A stretch of DNA of 64,000 nucleotides, taken from contig JAUCBJ010007152.1 of the NCBI GenBank assembly GCA_032718475.1, positions 1-64,000 of the forward strand. Direction: 5' to 3'. The notes below the pieces were generated by a model. That model was not told where the DNA came from. It made no database searches and saw only the letters and a list, made by a program, of their open reading frames with translations. Shown one piece after another: positions 10,701 through 20,074 of this stretch. Numbering within the stretch: the first letter of the stretch is position 1; each line of letters opens with the position of its first letter. The stretch comes from Nemertoderma westbladi (taxonomy: Eukaryota; Xenacoelomorpha; Nemertodermatida; Nemertodermatidae). The position numbers and the translations under genes are program-made.

Positions 10701-11169
10701 TGGACAACTTGATTACGGGAATACCCCTACAGTCCTATTAAAGATCATAGGACGACTCCACCATCGACTTCGTCGGGAGTGGAGGAAGGTCGAATACCAG
10801 CGGGAAGAGCGGGGAGGATTCTTAAAATTAGAAGATGTGTACCTTTTAATATCCAGGGAGGCAGTAGTAGAAACTAGATCTAACTACACCGACCAGCACA
10901 TCGTGGCAGAAGGAATCACACTGCCATCCTCCAACCGACAAAAACCCCAGACAACATCCACTAAGACGGCCACTTACGCCACACCGACGGAATCACGACA
11001 ATTCTCGGACGGTAGTAGGGTATCTGCGCCCATTGGGACAAAACAGACGAGACAACAACTTAGTACCGACTTCAGCGGCTGCCAATACTGCGAGCATCTA
11101 GGCAAGCGGTATATCGGTCACAAGTTACGAGGTTGTCGACAATTTCGCGAGTTGAACTCGGAAGAATGA
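7735..11169 (+). CDS. gag: BEL/Pao Gag polyprotein
   Basis: This 1,144-residue protein would form the virus-like particle and bind genomic RNA. It starts at the first ATG after the leader. Residues ~1-75 are polar. Residues ~275-465 are Gln/Glu/Ala/Arg-rich with repeated AAELERQ and look like a long coiled coil. Residues ~599-702 hold a 28-residue repeat. Residues ~877-1010 carry PPKFSGSSKHWHTFVDYIES and a following helical region typical of the DUF1759 capsid-like domain of BEL/Pao Gag. A C-x2-C...H...C knuckle begins at CQYC (residue ~1116). The ORF ends at TGA 11167-11169, in frame with pol. The length is about twice a usual BEL/Pao gag because of the coiled coil and repeats. Confidence 0.9.
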   Translation: MSDKQDYTKNTPTDYDSCDGDKSAAEEQQGKTREPTEPTPCASPVHPTGVPDAVVRGDGRTEDFLTVPQPRYRETDLVSSAGSTESVVRSVGGYMAHITRSIGEGQCVLDELTAPMSRFEFYTLQVRVQSKVYKSVDNLVGLQDLARQRQDMDTQLRILEKLMIAREKLIQFKSTIRQIQQEQADQLLGESVSDELLQPEEEQELYRLDGQLKHLTDHLRMCGEDVGDWETVPEYTRETSPVRIESAPGILNQSLVSIRSEINEVSMVTSEVARQQQQFYRQQHEMEEQTQLLMIQTAVEEEKIRVANVARISHLQEQAELEAAEMERLELDIAQQAAAAELAQRMATAELERQTAAAELERQTEAAELERKRLVSEARVEMKTRQIKAQQAIRQAEFEAQQQQTEQREKEVKLRFELEKRARELAETKENLDLLARDRSMRSRDGHDLDQIEVRHRQIQERKKEGSVGAPGRERQLVKDLCQRFPQVTHMFAPVTTKEPVSIAGSSNISPIHGATEHRFVIPDEFTPPRATSSPIPKVKVSNPPITDRSSLLTGPALLTTKQVSPPSTPKPVTYYAYPMTFLPTRPVVSNAVIRPPVQFTSQSTTSRKTCEPTEQRRPVDTRPFNQFTSQSTTSRKTCEPTEQRRPVDTRPFNQFTSQSTTSRKTCEPTEQRRTVDTRPFNQFTSQSTTSRKTCEPTEQRRSVDDVPKRNVRIRTTQRTRARRPPYPDDSSTSSESDYPKREVFRTGAADEYKRERSDNSFADNPPQNTPTQKALQPTDAISTQQFADILRPVVNKLAQIEERLEEGYTDSSRNSEFEHNRHPKEPQRPVPSNPTSYQGKAPRRDINKVTNQGRETLNVAEEIAKFAARQGLPVQQPPKFSGSSKHWHTFVDYIESQIAVCAFTSREKFNYLLQTLSGEPKRLAETFVGVPDAFELAYDRLTSIYGGTVSMARSVIEELCKGGAITKPVDLLKLADEIKNAITTLRSIGQLDYGNTPTVLLKIIGRLHHRLRREWRKVEYQREERGGFLKLEDVYLLISREAVVETRSNYTDQHIVAEGITLPSSNRQKPQTTSTKTATYATPTESRQFSDGSRVSAPIGTKQTRQQLSTDFSGCQYCEHLGKRYIGHKLRGCRQFRELNSEE
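9529..9840 (+). repeat. 84-bp in-frame tandem repeat in gag, about 3.7 copies
   Basis: Copies start at 9529, 9613, 9697 and 9781 with exact 84-bp spacing (28 codons) and almost no substitutions. Each encodes QFTSQSTTSRKTCEPTEQRR followed by a short V-D-T-R-P-F linker. Near-identity implies recent expansion or homogenisation. Each copy contains the GGAAGACTTGTGAGCCT motif that also occurs elsewhere in this element. Confidence 0.95.
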
Positions 11170-11172
11170 CGG
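11167..11172 (+). promoter_or_regulatory. Gag-pol junction: in-frame TGA followed by CGG
   Basis: Gag and pol are in the same frame and separated only by GAA GAA TGA CGG. No ATG opens pol near its start, so pol could be made by stop-codon readthrough. UGA followed by CGG is a known efficient readthrough context in several RNA viruses. The alternative is a recent CpG mutation of an Arg codon (CGA to TGA), since many BEL/Pao elements have one continuous gag-pol ORF and the zinc-knuckle region spans this point. Confidence 0.55.
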
Positions 11173-14100
11173 CTGCAAATACGGCCATTGGACTCTTGTT
11201 GGCGGTGTACGCGACACGGACACGTCCGTAAAGATTGCCCAAATACCGACACTTGTCCATCCTGTGGACGCAACCATGACGGTCTGCTCCACACAGACAG
11301 CCACACGCCGACGAAACGCTTCGCCAGGGAACACCCGGAAGCAGCAGCGAGATGTGATGCGGCCTACCGAAAACGAGAATCGAAAACAACTCCAACCTTC
11401 GTGACCCATATTGAGGATTGCTTCTCAGAACAATCCGGATCGTCGGACGAAGAGTTAGAAGACGACGACGAATATTCCAATGGAGACGAACAACCGTCGA
11501 TCGCGCTTCTGACTACTGACCAACTGAAGGGATTCAGTGTAATTCCGATTAAGGTTACTGGCACAAAGGGGAGCAAAAGAATCTACGCGATTCTAGATTC
11601 AGCCTCATCTCACAGCTACGTGGACGAAAAGATAGCTGACGTAGTGACGGATCTTAAACAAGGTAAGTGCGTCAGTTATACAGTAAGTAGTATGCACGGA
11701 CAGCGTGCAATACCAGTGACACGAGTTAAGTTGGACTTAGACTCTCTTCTTCCAAAATCGCAGCACAGCGAGAGGGAGAGGTCTTTGTTGCCCTTTAAAG
11801 ATCTAACCTTTGCGGCTACGAAGGACTTTAGTAACCTACTAGGTCCAGTGCCGGAACAATCTCTAGAGGACCGTAAGTATTTCAGACACCTTGGTGTACC
11901 CGAATGTCCTGTCAATTATAGATCGGTAGCCATGCTGATCGGGACAGACCAATTCAACCTACATCAGGTGTGGGAAACCAGACCATCGGCAATTGTAGCG
12001 GGAAACGCATACGCCTGCAGAACGCCGATAGGGTGGTATACTCGAGCGCCTGTGCGCACACTAGACGTAAGTGACGAGGAAGACGATGTACAGAGTACAT
12101 GTAGTTTATTAACTACAAATTCAATTCATTCCTTTTCACACGACGTGAACCATACTACGCTACAGTCGACAAAACATGACAGACGTGTAACTAGTATGAT
12201 AAGTCACAAGGAGCAGCTAACCCACCAGGTGAGTTTAAAACTTGGGGAGAAGACGAGTCAGCTAGAGATTCCATCGACGACAGATGATAGGCTTGCGAGT
12301 CTACCTACCCCAATAACCTCAACAGTGCCCGTCGATATCGATGATGACGCGTTGAGAAATCATCAAATGGAACAAGCCGCTTTGGACAAAGAATTAACGG
12401 AGAAGACTATCAGGTGGTTAGAACAAGATACAGCTGAACCTGGTAGCTACGAACCTTGTATGTCGGAACAGGAGAAACAATCTCTGAAGATCATGGAAGA
12501 TACTATCCGCCAGACGAAAGACGGACATTATGAGGTAGGGATGTTATGGCGTAGCCAAAGTCCTAAACTTATAAACAACTATCCACTAGCCTTGAGACGT
12601 CTACACTCAATACGGCAACGTCTATTAAAGGACGAGAAGGCCCATCTGCAGTACAACACTCAGATGGAGACGTATTTGACTAAGGGATACGCTATCCAAA
12701 TGACGAACCCGGAGATAGTGACTGACCAAACATATTACTTGCCACATCACTATGTGAGACACCCCGACAAACCAGATAAAGTACGCGTAGTCAATGACTG
12801 TGCGGCTCTGTTTGAGGGAATGTCCCTCAATAGTGAGTTGATGGATGGACCAAACATGAATAATTATCTTATGGGGGTGATTATGCGCTTCCGTCAGCGT
12901 CAAGTAGCTTTTACTTGTGACGTTGAAGCGATGTTTCACCAAGTGAGAGCGTTAGAGCGAGACAGAGACAGTTTGCGGTTCCTCTGGTACCCGGAAGGAG
13001 ACTTAAGTCTACCACCGGCGACTTACCAAATGCAAGTTCGCGTTTTCGGTGCCAGAGACAGCCCAAATTGCACGATGTACGCCCTAAAGCAGGCCGCTAG
13101 GGATCAGAAACACCTGTATGACCCAGAGATAATTAAAATCGTAGAGCGTGACTTTTACGTTGACGACGGTTTACAGAGTTGCGACACAGTAGAACGTACT
13201 ACAACAGTAGCACATCAATTACGGGACTGCTTAGCGGGCGGAGGTTTTAACCTCACCAAATTCGCCTCAAACAGTGCCGAATTAGTAGACTCATTCGGGA
13301 CTACTGAGCGTGGAGGTGGTGACATAGACCTAGAGTTCGAACCACTACTGACGACTAAGGTGTTAGGGCTCTTTTGGGACCCAAACACAGACAACTTTCG
13401 AGTGAAAGTGAGACTGGACAGTCAAGAGAACACACTGACAAAGAGATCATGCTTGTCAAAGTTGAGCCGATTGTTCGATCCGTTAGGATTCATCAGTCCA
13501 GTGATACTGCAAGCCCGCATTTATATGCGCAGTATATGGAAGGATGGACTAACATGGGACGAGCCGATCTCATCAGACCAAGTAGACTTATGGAAGACCT
13601 GGGAGGCGGAATTATCTTCGCTAGAGGATTATTCCATACCCAGGGTTTACTTTCCATTGCAAAGTACATTTCCTGACAACTTGGAGCTACACTGTTTTTC
13701 TGACGCCAGTGACAACGGTTTTGGTGTGGCAGCGTACTTGCGCAGACAAGTAGAATCAGACGAGTTCGATGTTTCGCTCATTACTTCTAAGGCTAAGACC
13801 ATGCCTACTAAGTATATGACGACACCACGAGCCGAGCTACAAGCCGCAACCCTGTCAACCACCATCGTGAACCTCATACAGACAGAACTACAGTCGAGTT
13901 TACAGATATTTTATTGGACTGACGCGACGTTGGTTTTATTTTACATAAACAACGACACACTCGAATTCAAGACATTCGTAGCTAACCGTCGCGCGGAAAT
14001 TCTAGACCGTTCAATAAAAGAGGATTGGCGACATTGTCCCGGACCACAAAACCCAGCTGATATTGCGTCGCGAGGAATGATGCCTGAGGAATTCTGTAAA

Positions 14101-16560
14101 CCGGAGAACAAAGAATTTTGGCAACACGGACCCCAATTCTTGCAGAAATCGACACAAGATTGGCCTCCGTTATACGACAACAAATCTAACACTATCCCTA
14201 AGGACGCCGAAATCAAGAAACCAAAAAAGGGGAAGACAAAGAAAAAGACAACGGCGGCAAAACTCAAGAAAAAACCAAAGGCGAAATGGAAAGATATAAC
14301 TTCAAAGGTCAAGAGAGGAAGACTTGCGAGCCTTTCTACACCAGACATATCGCCAGACGGTCAACCAGACACGTTACTAGACGGTCAACCAGACGTTTTG
14401 CCAGACATGTCACGAAATGTTCCACCAGACGCTAGTAACACACTGACAAACAGTAAAGCCGCAGTTTCTCTATTGGAGCGGCCTTCTATTGACAAACAAC
14501 CAGATACGTTACCAGACGTATCGCCAGACACATTACTAGACAGTCGACTAGACATTTTGTCAGAAACATCACAAAATGTTCTACCGGACATTAGTAATGT
14601 ATCGACTAACAGTAAAGCCGCAGTTTCCCTATTGGAGCGGCCTTGTATTGACAAACTACCAATTTTGACACACTTGAGCAACCATAAGCACGGTGAAACC
14701 TCATGTATTACAGATGTGGGTAGTACCTACGCTAATGTAAATACAGGTGTTACTTTGCGCTCAAGAGACATACCGAACTTGCAACCTATGGTGAGACCTG
14801 GGATTAATGTCGGCAGGAAAATAAGTTTACCGAAACCTGCTGACCCCATAGAGTTCAAACCACCATTAACGATCGACTTACAAAGTACTGACGATCAAGG
14901 TAAGAAGACGAAGAAGGACAAATTACTTGTAGACCCGGACGGATCAACAGTCAACAAGGGAATACCTACCGGCGGACCCGTGGGCCCTTCTAGTAATTCA
15001 AAACCTTCCAAAATCTCCATTGACTTACCTGATGACGTCACAAATACTCATGTCGACCGTATTGTAAACTTAACAGATTCTTGGACAAGCGCTTGCCGAA
15101 AATTAGCGTGGATTGTACGTTTTGTACAATACGTTAAAGGCAAACGCGACTTTACGCGTCGACTTACATTGACTGAGATTGACAGGTGTGAGATTAAATT
15201 AATTCGCCATTATCAACTGCGATATTTCGCGCGCGAATTCACATCTATAAATCAAGGTCAACCAATCAAGTCGTCACCAATACTGAATTGGAGTCCGATA
15301 ATTTATAATGGCTTAATTTGTCATAAATCTCGGCTTCAAAACATTGACTTTAACACAAACTTTAGGTACCCAATAATAATACCGCAACACCACGAACTAC
15401 AACGTGCAATGATACTGGATGCACATCTACATCTGAAACACGCTGGAAGACACCACTGTCTTTCCTACTTACGTACTAGATTTGTATTAATTAGACCCAG
15501 TAAAGCATTAAGTTCAGTGACACGTACGTGTATTATTTGTAAAAAGGTACATTCTAGAATAGGTACCCAAGAAATGAGTGAACTACCACAAGCACGACTT
15601 CAAGCATTCAGACCACCTTTTACAGAGACTGGAATTGATTGCTTTGGTCCCATACATACGAAACGTGGACGTATACTAGTAAAACGCTGGGGACTGATTT
15701 TCACATGTATGTCCAGTAGGGCAGTTCATATTGAACGTGTGATGGATCTTTCCACCAACGCGTTTATACTAGCACTGCGGCGATTTATCGCTAGACGCGG
15801 ACTAGTAAAATGCTTGTACTCAGACCAAGGGACAAACTTTGTTGGTGCTCGGAATGAGCTTGCTAGAGCCTTTAAGAAATTAGATCACGATCAAATCTCG
15901 AACGAACTACAACCTCACAAGATTGTTTGGAAGTTCAACCCTCCAGATAGTCCTTGGAGAGGCGGAGTCTGGGAGAGACTGATTAGATCTATAAAGACAG
16001 CTATGGCAAAAGTCATTCCAGTAAACCACATACTGACAGACGACCAACTGACAACATTGTTTGTTGAAATCGAGGCAATACTAAATACTAGACCAATAGT
16101 ATTAGTACCCGATGACAAACAATCTCAGTTCGCTTTGACACCGGCACACCTGCTAATGCAGGCACCGACCACATTAATGCCTATTTCTATTCCAATAGAA
16201 AGCGACAGCTACGGTAGAAAAGCGTGGAAAATCACGCAACTACTGGCTAACAAATTCTGGGAAATATGGCAAAACCATTATTTGCCCTCTATTTCTGCCA
16301 GAACAACTTGGTACAATAACACCCGCGCATTAAAGACGGGAGATCACGTGCTGTTAGCGGAAGTGAATCTAAAAAGACGCTTCTGGATAACAGGTGTAAT
16401 TTTAGCCACACATCCATCTATGGATGGAGTGACAAGAACTGTGACGGTACGGACAATTGACGGTCGTACAGTAGACAGACCGACTCAACGTCTCGTACTT
16501 CTTGAAGAGACTCGTAACGAGTCTGGAGACTACAAATCTCCACCTAATACAAGTAAATAA
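11170..16560 (+). CDS. pol: BEL/Pao Pol polyprotein (protease, RT, RNase H, integrase)
   Basis: About 1,796 codons, open from the gag stop to TAA at 16558. Counting residues from 11188: a CCHC knuckle CWRCTRHGHVRKDC; aspartic protease at ~133 (AILDSASSHSYV, DSA in place of DSG/DTG); reverse transcriptase with RVVNDCAALF (~533) and catalytic FYVDD (~655); Pao-type RT extension; RNase H starting CFSDAS (~836); a Lys-rich and repetitive linker (~1010-1160); integrase H2C2 finger (HLHLKHAGRHH, CIICK, ~1412-1450); DDE core with GIDCFGP (~1482), SDQGTNF (~1545) and GGVWERL (~1592); and a DUF5641-like C-terminus. All catalytic motifs are present. No ATG is available at the pol start, consistent with expression as a Gag-Pol fusion. 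Confidence 0.92.
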   Translation, partial: RLQIRPLDSCWRCTRHGHVRKDCPNTDTCPSCGRNHDGLLHTDSHTPTKRFAREHPEAAARCDAAYRKRESKTTPTFVTHIEDCFSEQSGSSDEELEDDDEYSNGDEQPSIALLTTDQLKGFSVIPIKVTGTKGSKRIYAILDSASSHSYVDEKIADVVTDLKQGKCVSYTVSSMHGQRAIPVTRVKLDLDSLLPKSQHSERERSLLPFKDLTFAATKDFSNLLGPVPEQSLEDRKYFRHLGVPECPVNYRSVAMLIGTDQFNLHQVWETRPSAIVAGNAYACRTPIGWYTRAPVRTLDVSDEEDDVQSTCSLLTTNSIHSFSHDVNHTTLQSTKHDRRVTSMISHKEQLTHQVSLKLGEKTSQLEIPSTTDDRLASLPTPITSTVPVDIDDDALRNHQMEQAALDKELTEKTIRWLEQDTAEPGSYEPCMSEQEKQSLKIMEDTIRQTKDGHYEVGMLWRSQSPKLINNYPLALRRLHSIRQRLLKDEKAHLQYNTQMETYLTKGYAIQMTNPEIVTDQTYYLPHHYVRHPDKPDKVRVVNDCAALFEGMSLNSELMDGPNMNNYLMGVIMRFRQRQVAFTCDVEAMFHQVRALERDRDSLRFLWYPEGDLSLPPATYQMQVRVFGARDSPNCTMYALKQAARDQKHLYDPEIIKIVERDFYVDDGLQSCDTVERTTTVAHQLRDCLAGGGFNLTKFASNSAELVDSFGTTERGGGDIDLEFEPLLTTKVLGLFWDPNTDNFRVKVRLDSQENTLTKRSCLSKLSRLFDPLGFISPVILQARIYMRSIWKDGLTWDEPISSDQVDLWKTWEAELSSLEDYSIPRVYFPLQSTFPDNLELHCFSDASDNGFGVAAYLRRQVESDEFDVSLITSKAKTMPTKYMTTPRAELQAATLSTTIVNLIQTELQSSLQIFYWTDATLVLFYINNDTLEFKTFVANRRAEILDRSIKEDWRHCPGPQNPADIASRGMMPEEFCKPENKEFWQHGPQFLQKSTQDWPPLYDNKSNTIPKDAEIKKPKKGKTKKKTTAAKLKKKPKAKWKDITSKVKRGRLASLSTPDISPDGQPDTLLDGQPDVLPDMSRNVPPDASNTLTNSKAAVSLLERPSIDKQPDTLPDVSPDTLLDSRLDILSETSQNVLPDISNVSTNSKAAVSLLERPCIDKLPILTHLSNHKHGETSCITDVGSTYANVNTGVTLRSRDIPNLQPMVRPGINVGRKISLPKPADPIEFKPPLTIDLQSTDDQGKKTKKDKLLVDPDGSTVNKGIPTGGPVGPSSNSKPSKISIDLPDDVTNTHVDRIVNLTDSWTSACRKLAWIVRFVQYVKGKRDFTRRLTLTEIDRCEIKLIRHYQLRYFAREFTSINQGQPIKSSPILNWSPIIYNGLICHKSRLQNIDFNTNFRYPIIIPQHHELQRAMILDAHLHLKHAGRHHCLSYLRTRFVLIRPSKALSSVTRTCIICKKVHSRIGTQEMSELPQARLQAFRPPFTETGIDCFGPIHTKRGRILVKRWGLIFTCMSSRAVHIERVMDLSTNAFILALRRFIARRGLVKCLYSDQGTNFVGARNELARAFKKLDHDQISNELQPHKIVWKFNPPDSPWRGGVWERLIRSIKTAMAKVIPVNHILTDDQLTTLFVEIEAILNTRPIVLVPDDKQSQFALTPAHLLMQAPTTLMPISIPIESDSYGRKAWKITQLLANKFWEIWQNHYLPSISARTTWYNNTRALKTGDHVLLAEVNLKRRFWITGVILATHPSMDGVTRTVTVRTIDGRTVDRPTQRLVLLEETRNESGDYKSPPNTSK
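14341..14660 (+). repeat. 159-bp direct repeat in the pol RNase H-integrase linker
   Basis: AACAGTAAAGCCGCAGTTTC occurs at 14449 and 14608, and the surrounding Pro/Asp-rich text (QPDTL, LPD, SNxxTNSKAAVSLLERP) is repeated with 159-bp (53-codon) spacing. The linker is inserted between catalytic domains, is in frame, and probably is disordered. The upstream Lys-rich stretch around 14200-14320 could be a nuclear-localisation or nucleic-acid-binding segment. Confidence 0.8.
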
Positions 16561-17222
16561 TTAGGAGTTTACAAATAGATTTCCACGTACCTGTACACCG
16601 TAGTAAGGACAGCGGTAGAATTCCATTGTCTTTATATGTGAACATTGAGGGTAGTACCCTTATGTGTCACATAGGAGCGGGATTTGTAGGTATAAGAAAT
16701 GGAATTCTACTTGGAACTCACAATATTGAGACATTTTCGAAATTTTAGACAATCCATTTGGATTTGAAAAATTTTTAAAAATTTTCTCCAGTGAATAGAT
16801 TTCAGGGTACAGTCGGGTGGAACTTAAAATTAGAGAAACAAGAGAGGAAGACTTGCGAGCCTTTCTTAAAAATTTTAATTAAATTTTACACGGTCTTGTT
16901 TCAATAAGTTACGTCAAAATAGACTCCCCTATATTTATTACTAATTCTTGATTGCTTATTTTCTGATAATAGTTTGGGATCAAAAAGTGAGTATTTTAAA
17001 CTCACAGCCAGTTTAGCCCAAATTCGTTTTTATTTCGGCAAAAATTTTTAGATAAGAAGCAGCGTGTCATTAAAGAAACCCTAGATCTTAGGCTATGGGT
17101 AGGAGGTTAGAGCGTTGTCGAAGCCCAAAAGGCAGACGAAACTCTCACGTCTCCTCACAACTAACCACAAACTCTGTTGTATTCCCTCTAGTAGTAATGA
17201 TTATGTAACTACACCTCTAATT
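16561..17222 (+). other. Pol-ORF3 spacer with a hairpin and a second PPT-like tract
   Basis: GTAGAATTCCATT (16615-16627) and AATGGAATTCTAC (16698-16710) can form a perfect 13-bp stem. The loop contains ATAGGAGCGGG at 16671-16681, sharing GGAGCGG with the tract preceding the 3' LTR. A 28-bp sequence at about 16839-16866 matches the pol coding sequence at 14310-14337. The frame of ORF3 opens after TAG at 17100 but the first ATG is at 17223. Confidence 0.6.
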
Positions 17223-18922
17223 ATGGAGAAAGGGATACAAGGAGAGCCGAGATGGGGATATGATATCCAAGAGGAGGCAGCAGCGCCATTCGAAAGATTT
17301 GGAGCCAAGGACTACACTATATTTGGTATAAAGGAATTATCAGAAAGTACAGCGAAGCTCGCAAAGACAGCAATGCCTTTACTCGAGCAGGATTTAGCAT
17401 ATTTCGAGACGTGTATCTTCGCTGTGCGGGATCTCTTATCGAAAGACCATCTATGTTTACATTGTTACCCTATGAAGGAGAACGTATCGTGGAGATTACG
17501 GATGAATCACAGCAGACGCGCGCGCCTATCGGTCACCTTGGTGATGAATTCGAAGTAACTACTACGATCGCCGACGATCCTTTAGAGGAACTTCTTGAGA
17601 TAGAAAGGAACCTCCCGAAGAAATCTCAGACGGAGATTCGACAACTTGAAGCAACAGATGCTATAGTTTGTATACAACCTTCAGAAACCTACCAACCCAT
17701 AGACCCAGACGATTACGATTATAGTATGGGAGGAAGCGCTCGACCGATTGGAGATCTTATATACGAACGAGTGTGGTACCCTGCCAATACGATGTGTAGT
17801 AAATGTGGCGTCGCTGGACATCATATGACAAAGTGCAGTGGAAAGCACATTACTACGACTCAGCTAATCTGTGGATGGTGTGGGGATCAAGGGTCTCATA
17901 CCTTTTATACTTGCTGGAGATTTATGGCTCAATGTACTTATTGCAATATAAAAGGGCATCGAGCATCTGAATGCCAACTAAGAGACATACCTTATGAACA
18001 CGAATCTGTAAAACTCGTGAGAAATTATTTGATGAGTGGGAAGATTTAGCCGACGAGCATGTATCGGCACAAAGAAGACGGTTTCCGATGAGAGCGCATC
18101 TTGGATTTTGGGCGGTAAATCCCCAGACGATATGTCGGAAGGATACATCTCCGCTATGCCCCAATATGACGAACTTATCGAGGTTGTCGATATTTTGCCC
18201 CACGACAGCGGATTCCGAGTGGTGCGCGAGTATCTGTTACAAATTCACCCGGATAACAAAACACGTGGAATTTTCAGAAAGTCGTTAATCGGATTACGTA
18301 TGGTGAATTCGATCGTTTCCGAACTGAAAAGCGGAATAAAGGAGCTTGGTTAACCGTCGCATGGGCGTACCGAGCCGCGTTTTACCACAAACGTATACGA
18401 GCGAGCGTATTCGAGGAAGAGGAGGTCCTAGAGGCGACAAATATACCAGCCACTCCGGTTGCGCCGTCTGCACGTCACCCTCGGGAGGACGGGCAGGGTA
18501 GGATCATACGGGTCCAGAAAGTGGGCCAACAATTAAAGAAAATTATTGATGTAGAAGAACGCAAGGGAGTTGAGCCGACCATTCGAGTTACTCGGGATAC
18601 GGTATCACTTCCAAGAGAACCAGTAGGAGGATCGGGACATACACCAGCTGATCAACAGGGGGCGCAAGCTACTCTTGGGTCTGCGTCGTCCGCTTCTCGC
18701 GCGTTCCCAGAAGTTCTACCAACTGTAGTGACAACTGATCGGTCACGAGGAATCGGTCGAGGTTTTGGGATGCCAAATAGACGAATTTGCGAAGAAATGG
18801 TCGCACCGTCTCTCAACGTCCAAACGAAACCAGTGACTCGCCCCACGAGTCCCATATCGCGAGCAAAGTCACCTGTGCGCAGTTTTCGAGGACGCGGCAG
18901 GGCTCGATCCACTAAGCGATAA
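17223..18922 (+). pseudogene. BEL/Pao ORF3: zinc-knuckle, RG-rich protein, in several frames
   Basis: A third coding region follows pol. Plausible protein sequence begins at ATG 17223, moves to another frame near 17405, carries three zinc knuckles at 17794-17835 (CSKCGVAGHHMTKC), 17869-17914 (CGWCGDQGSHTFYTC) and 17933-17974 (CTYCNIKGHRASEC), and continues near 18010, 18085 and 18255 in further frames. The final segment to 18922 is basic and Arg/Gly/Pro-rich, ending FRGRGRARSTKR. Two knuckles are exact C-x2-C-x4-H-x4-C. BEL/Pao elements normally carry an env-like ORF here, if anything; no signal peptide or membrane segment is seen, so this is more like an RNA-binding nucleocapsid-type protein. 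Whether the frame changes are decay, splicing, recoding or assembly errors is undecided. Confidence 0.6.
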
Positions 18923-19401
18923 AAGGGAGGGCAAGGGTGGACGGAAGACTCGTGAGCCTTTCTTGTGAATTTGTGATTTATTTGAATTTATATTTATATT
19001 TGTGATTATTCCGAACTTATGCAATTTATATTATTCCGAACTTATGCAATTTATATTGTTCCGAATATTATGCAATTTACATTTTATAGGCAGTATTACA
19101 GTGAAACAGAAATTTTCATTTATTTGTATTTGTAATTGTTTGAATTTATGCAATATTGAGATGCAATAGATTTATATTGGTGAATTTAATTTAGATTTAT
19201 ATTGTACTTACTTAGTAAAGCCTTAAATACGTAAAGTTTGAATTTGTAATTATTTTGTATCGAATCATTACGTAGAAAGGAAGTATTGTTTGAAATTTAA
19301 TTGTAAATATGTAAGTACGCCCTAAGTATTCTATAGTTTGATTGATTATTGGTGAAAACCGTATATTTTATGCACGATAATATCCTGTTTTCATGGAGCG
19401 G
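18923..19401 (+). other. BEL/Pao 3' untranslated region with short repeats and polypurine tract
   Basis: Three ~27-bp units containing TTCCGAACTTATGCAATTTA start near 19006, 19033 and 19059. A copy of the GGAAGACTCGTGAGCCTTTCTT motif lies at 18943-18964. The region ends TTTTCATGGAGCGG immediately before the 3' LTR, and GGAGCGG at 19395-19401 is the presumed plus-strand primer. Confidence 0.65.
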
Positions 19402-20074
19402 TATAGAATTATATTCCCTAAATGCCGTGAATTTTCAAAATTTTATTTTATTCGGATTAACTTTGTAAAAGATTGCTTTGAATCCTCATTTGTATTTGTA
19501 ATATCTATTGTACATCTATTGGTCAAGTGGTTCAGTAGCTCAGTCGGTAGAGCGTTGGAAATTATATGTGTAGTAGGTATTGAGTTCGAATCCTAGTAAG
19601 TGCGAATTGTTTTTTGTGCAGAATTTCAACTCATTTAAATTAACCGCTACAAATTAATTGCATTTGTCTGTACCAATGAGACTGTAGTTATTTGATTGTA
19701 ACCAATGTCGTGCAAGTTATATATTAGCTGGACCAATAGCTATCTTTAAAAACCTGTTAGAACCTATTTATTTATTTATTTATTTCCTTTCCATTATCGG
19801 GCACTAATGACCCATGCTACTGTACGTACATTTTTAATATACTAAACGAAACACATAGCACAAAAATTAATTACGGTTGGACCCTACAATCTATAATTAA
19901 ATTCACAGTGACCGACAATCGACCAAAGAAAAAAAAAAAAAAATGAAACCAATAGAACTTCATTATACACTATCATTACAAAGTGAAAAATGCAAAAAAA
20001 CACAAAAAAAAACAAAAAATTTACGAGGGTGGATATTTATGGCCCAGTATTGCGAATATATTAATTATACAATA

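Noticed and set aside
17223-18922. Envelope gene
   Set aside because: No signal peptide, transmembrane segment or furin-like site in any of the frames; zinc knuckles point to nucleic-acid binding.
19930-20070. Poly(A) tail marking a processed pseudogene near the A-run at 19929
   Set aside because: The run is on the plus strand inside the 3' region of the minus-strand LINE; the real LINE tail is the (TTTA)n at 19768.
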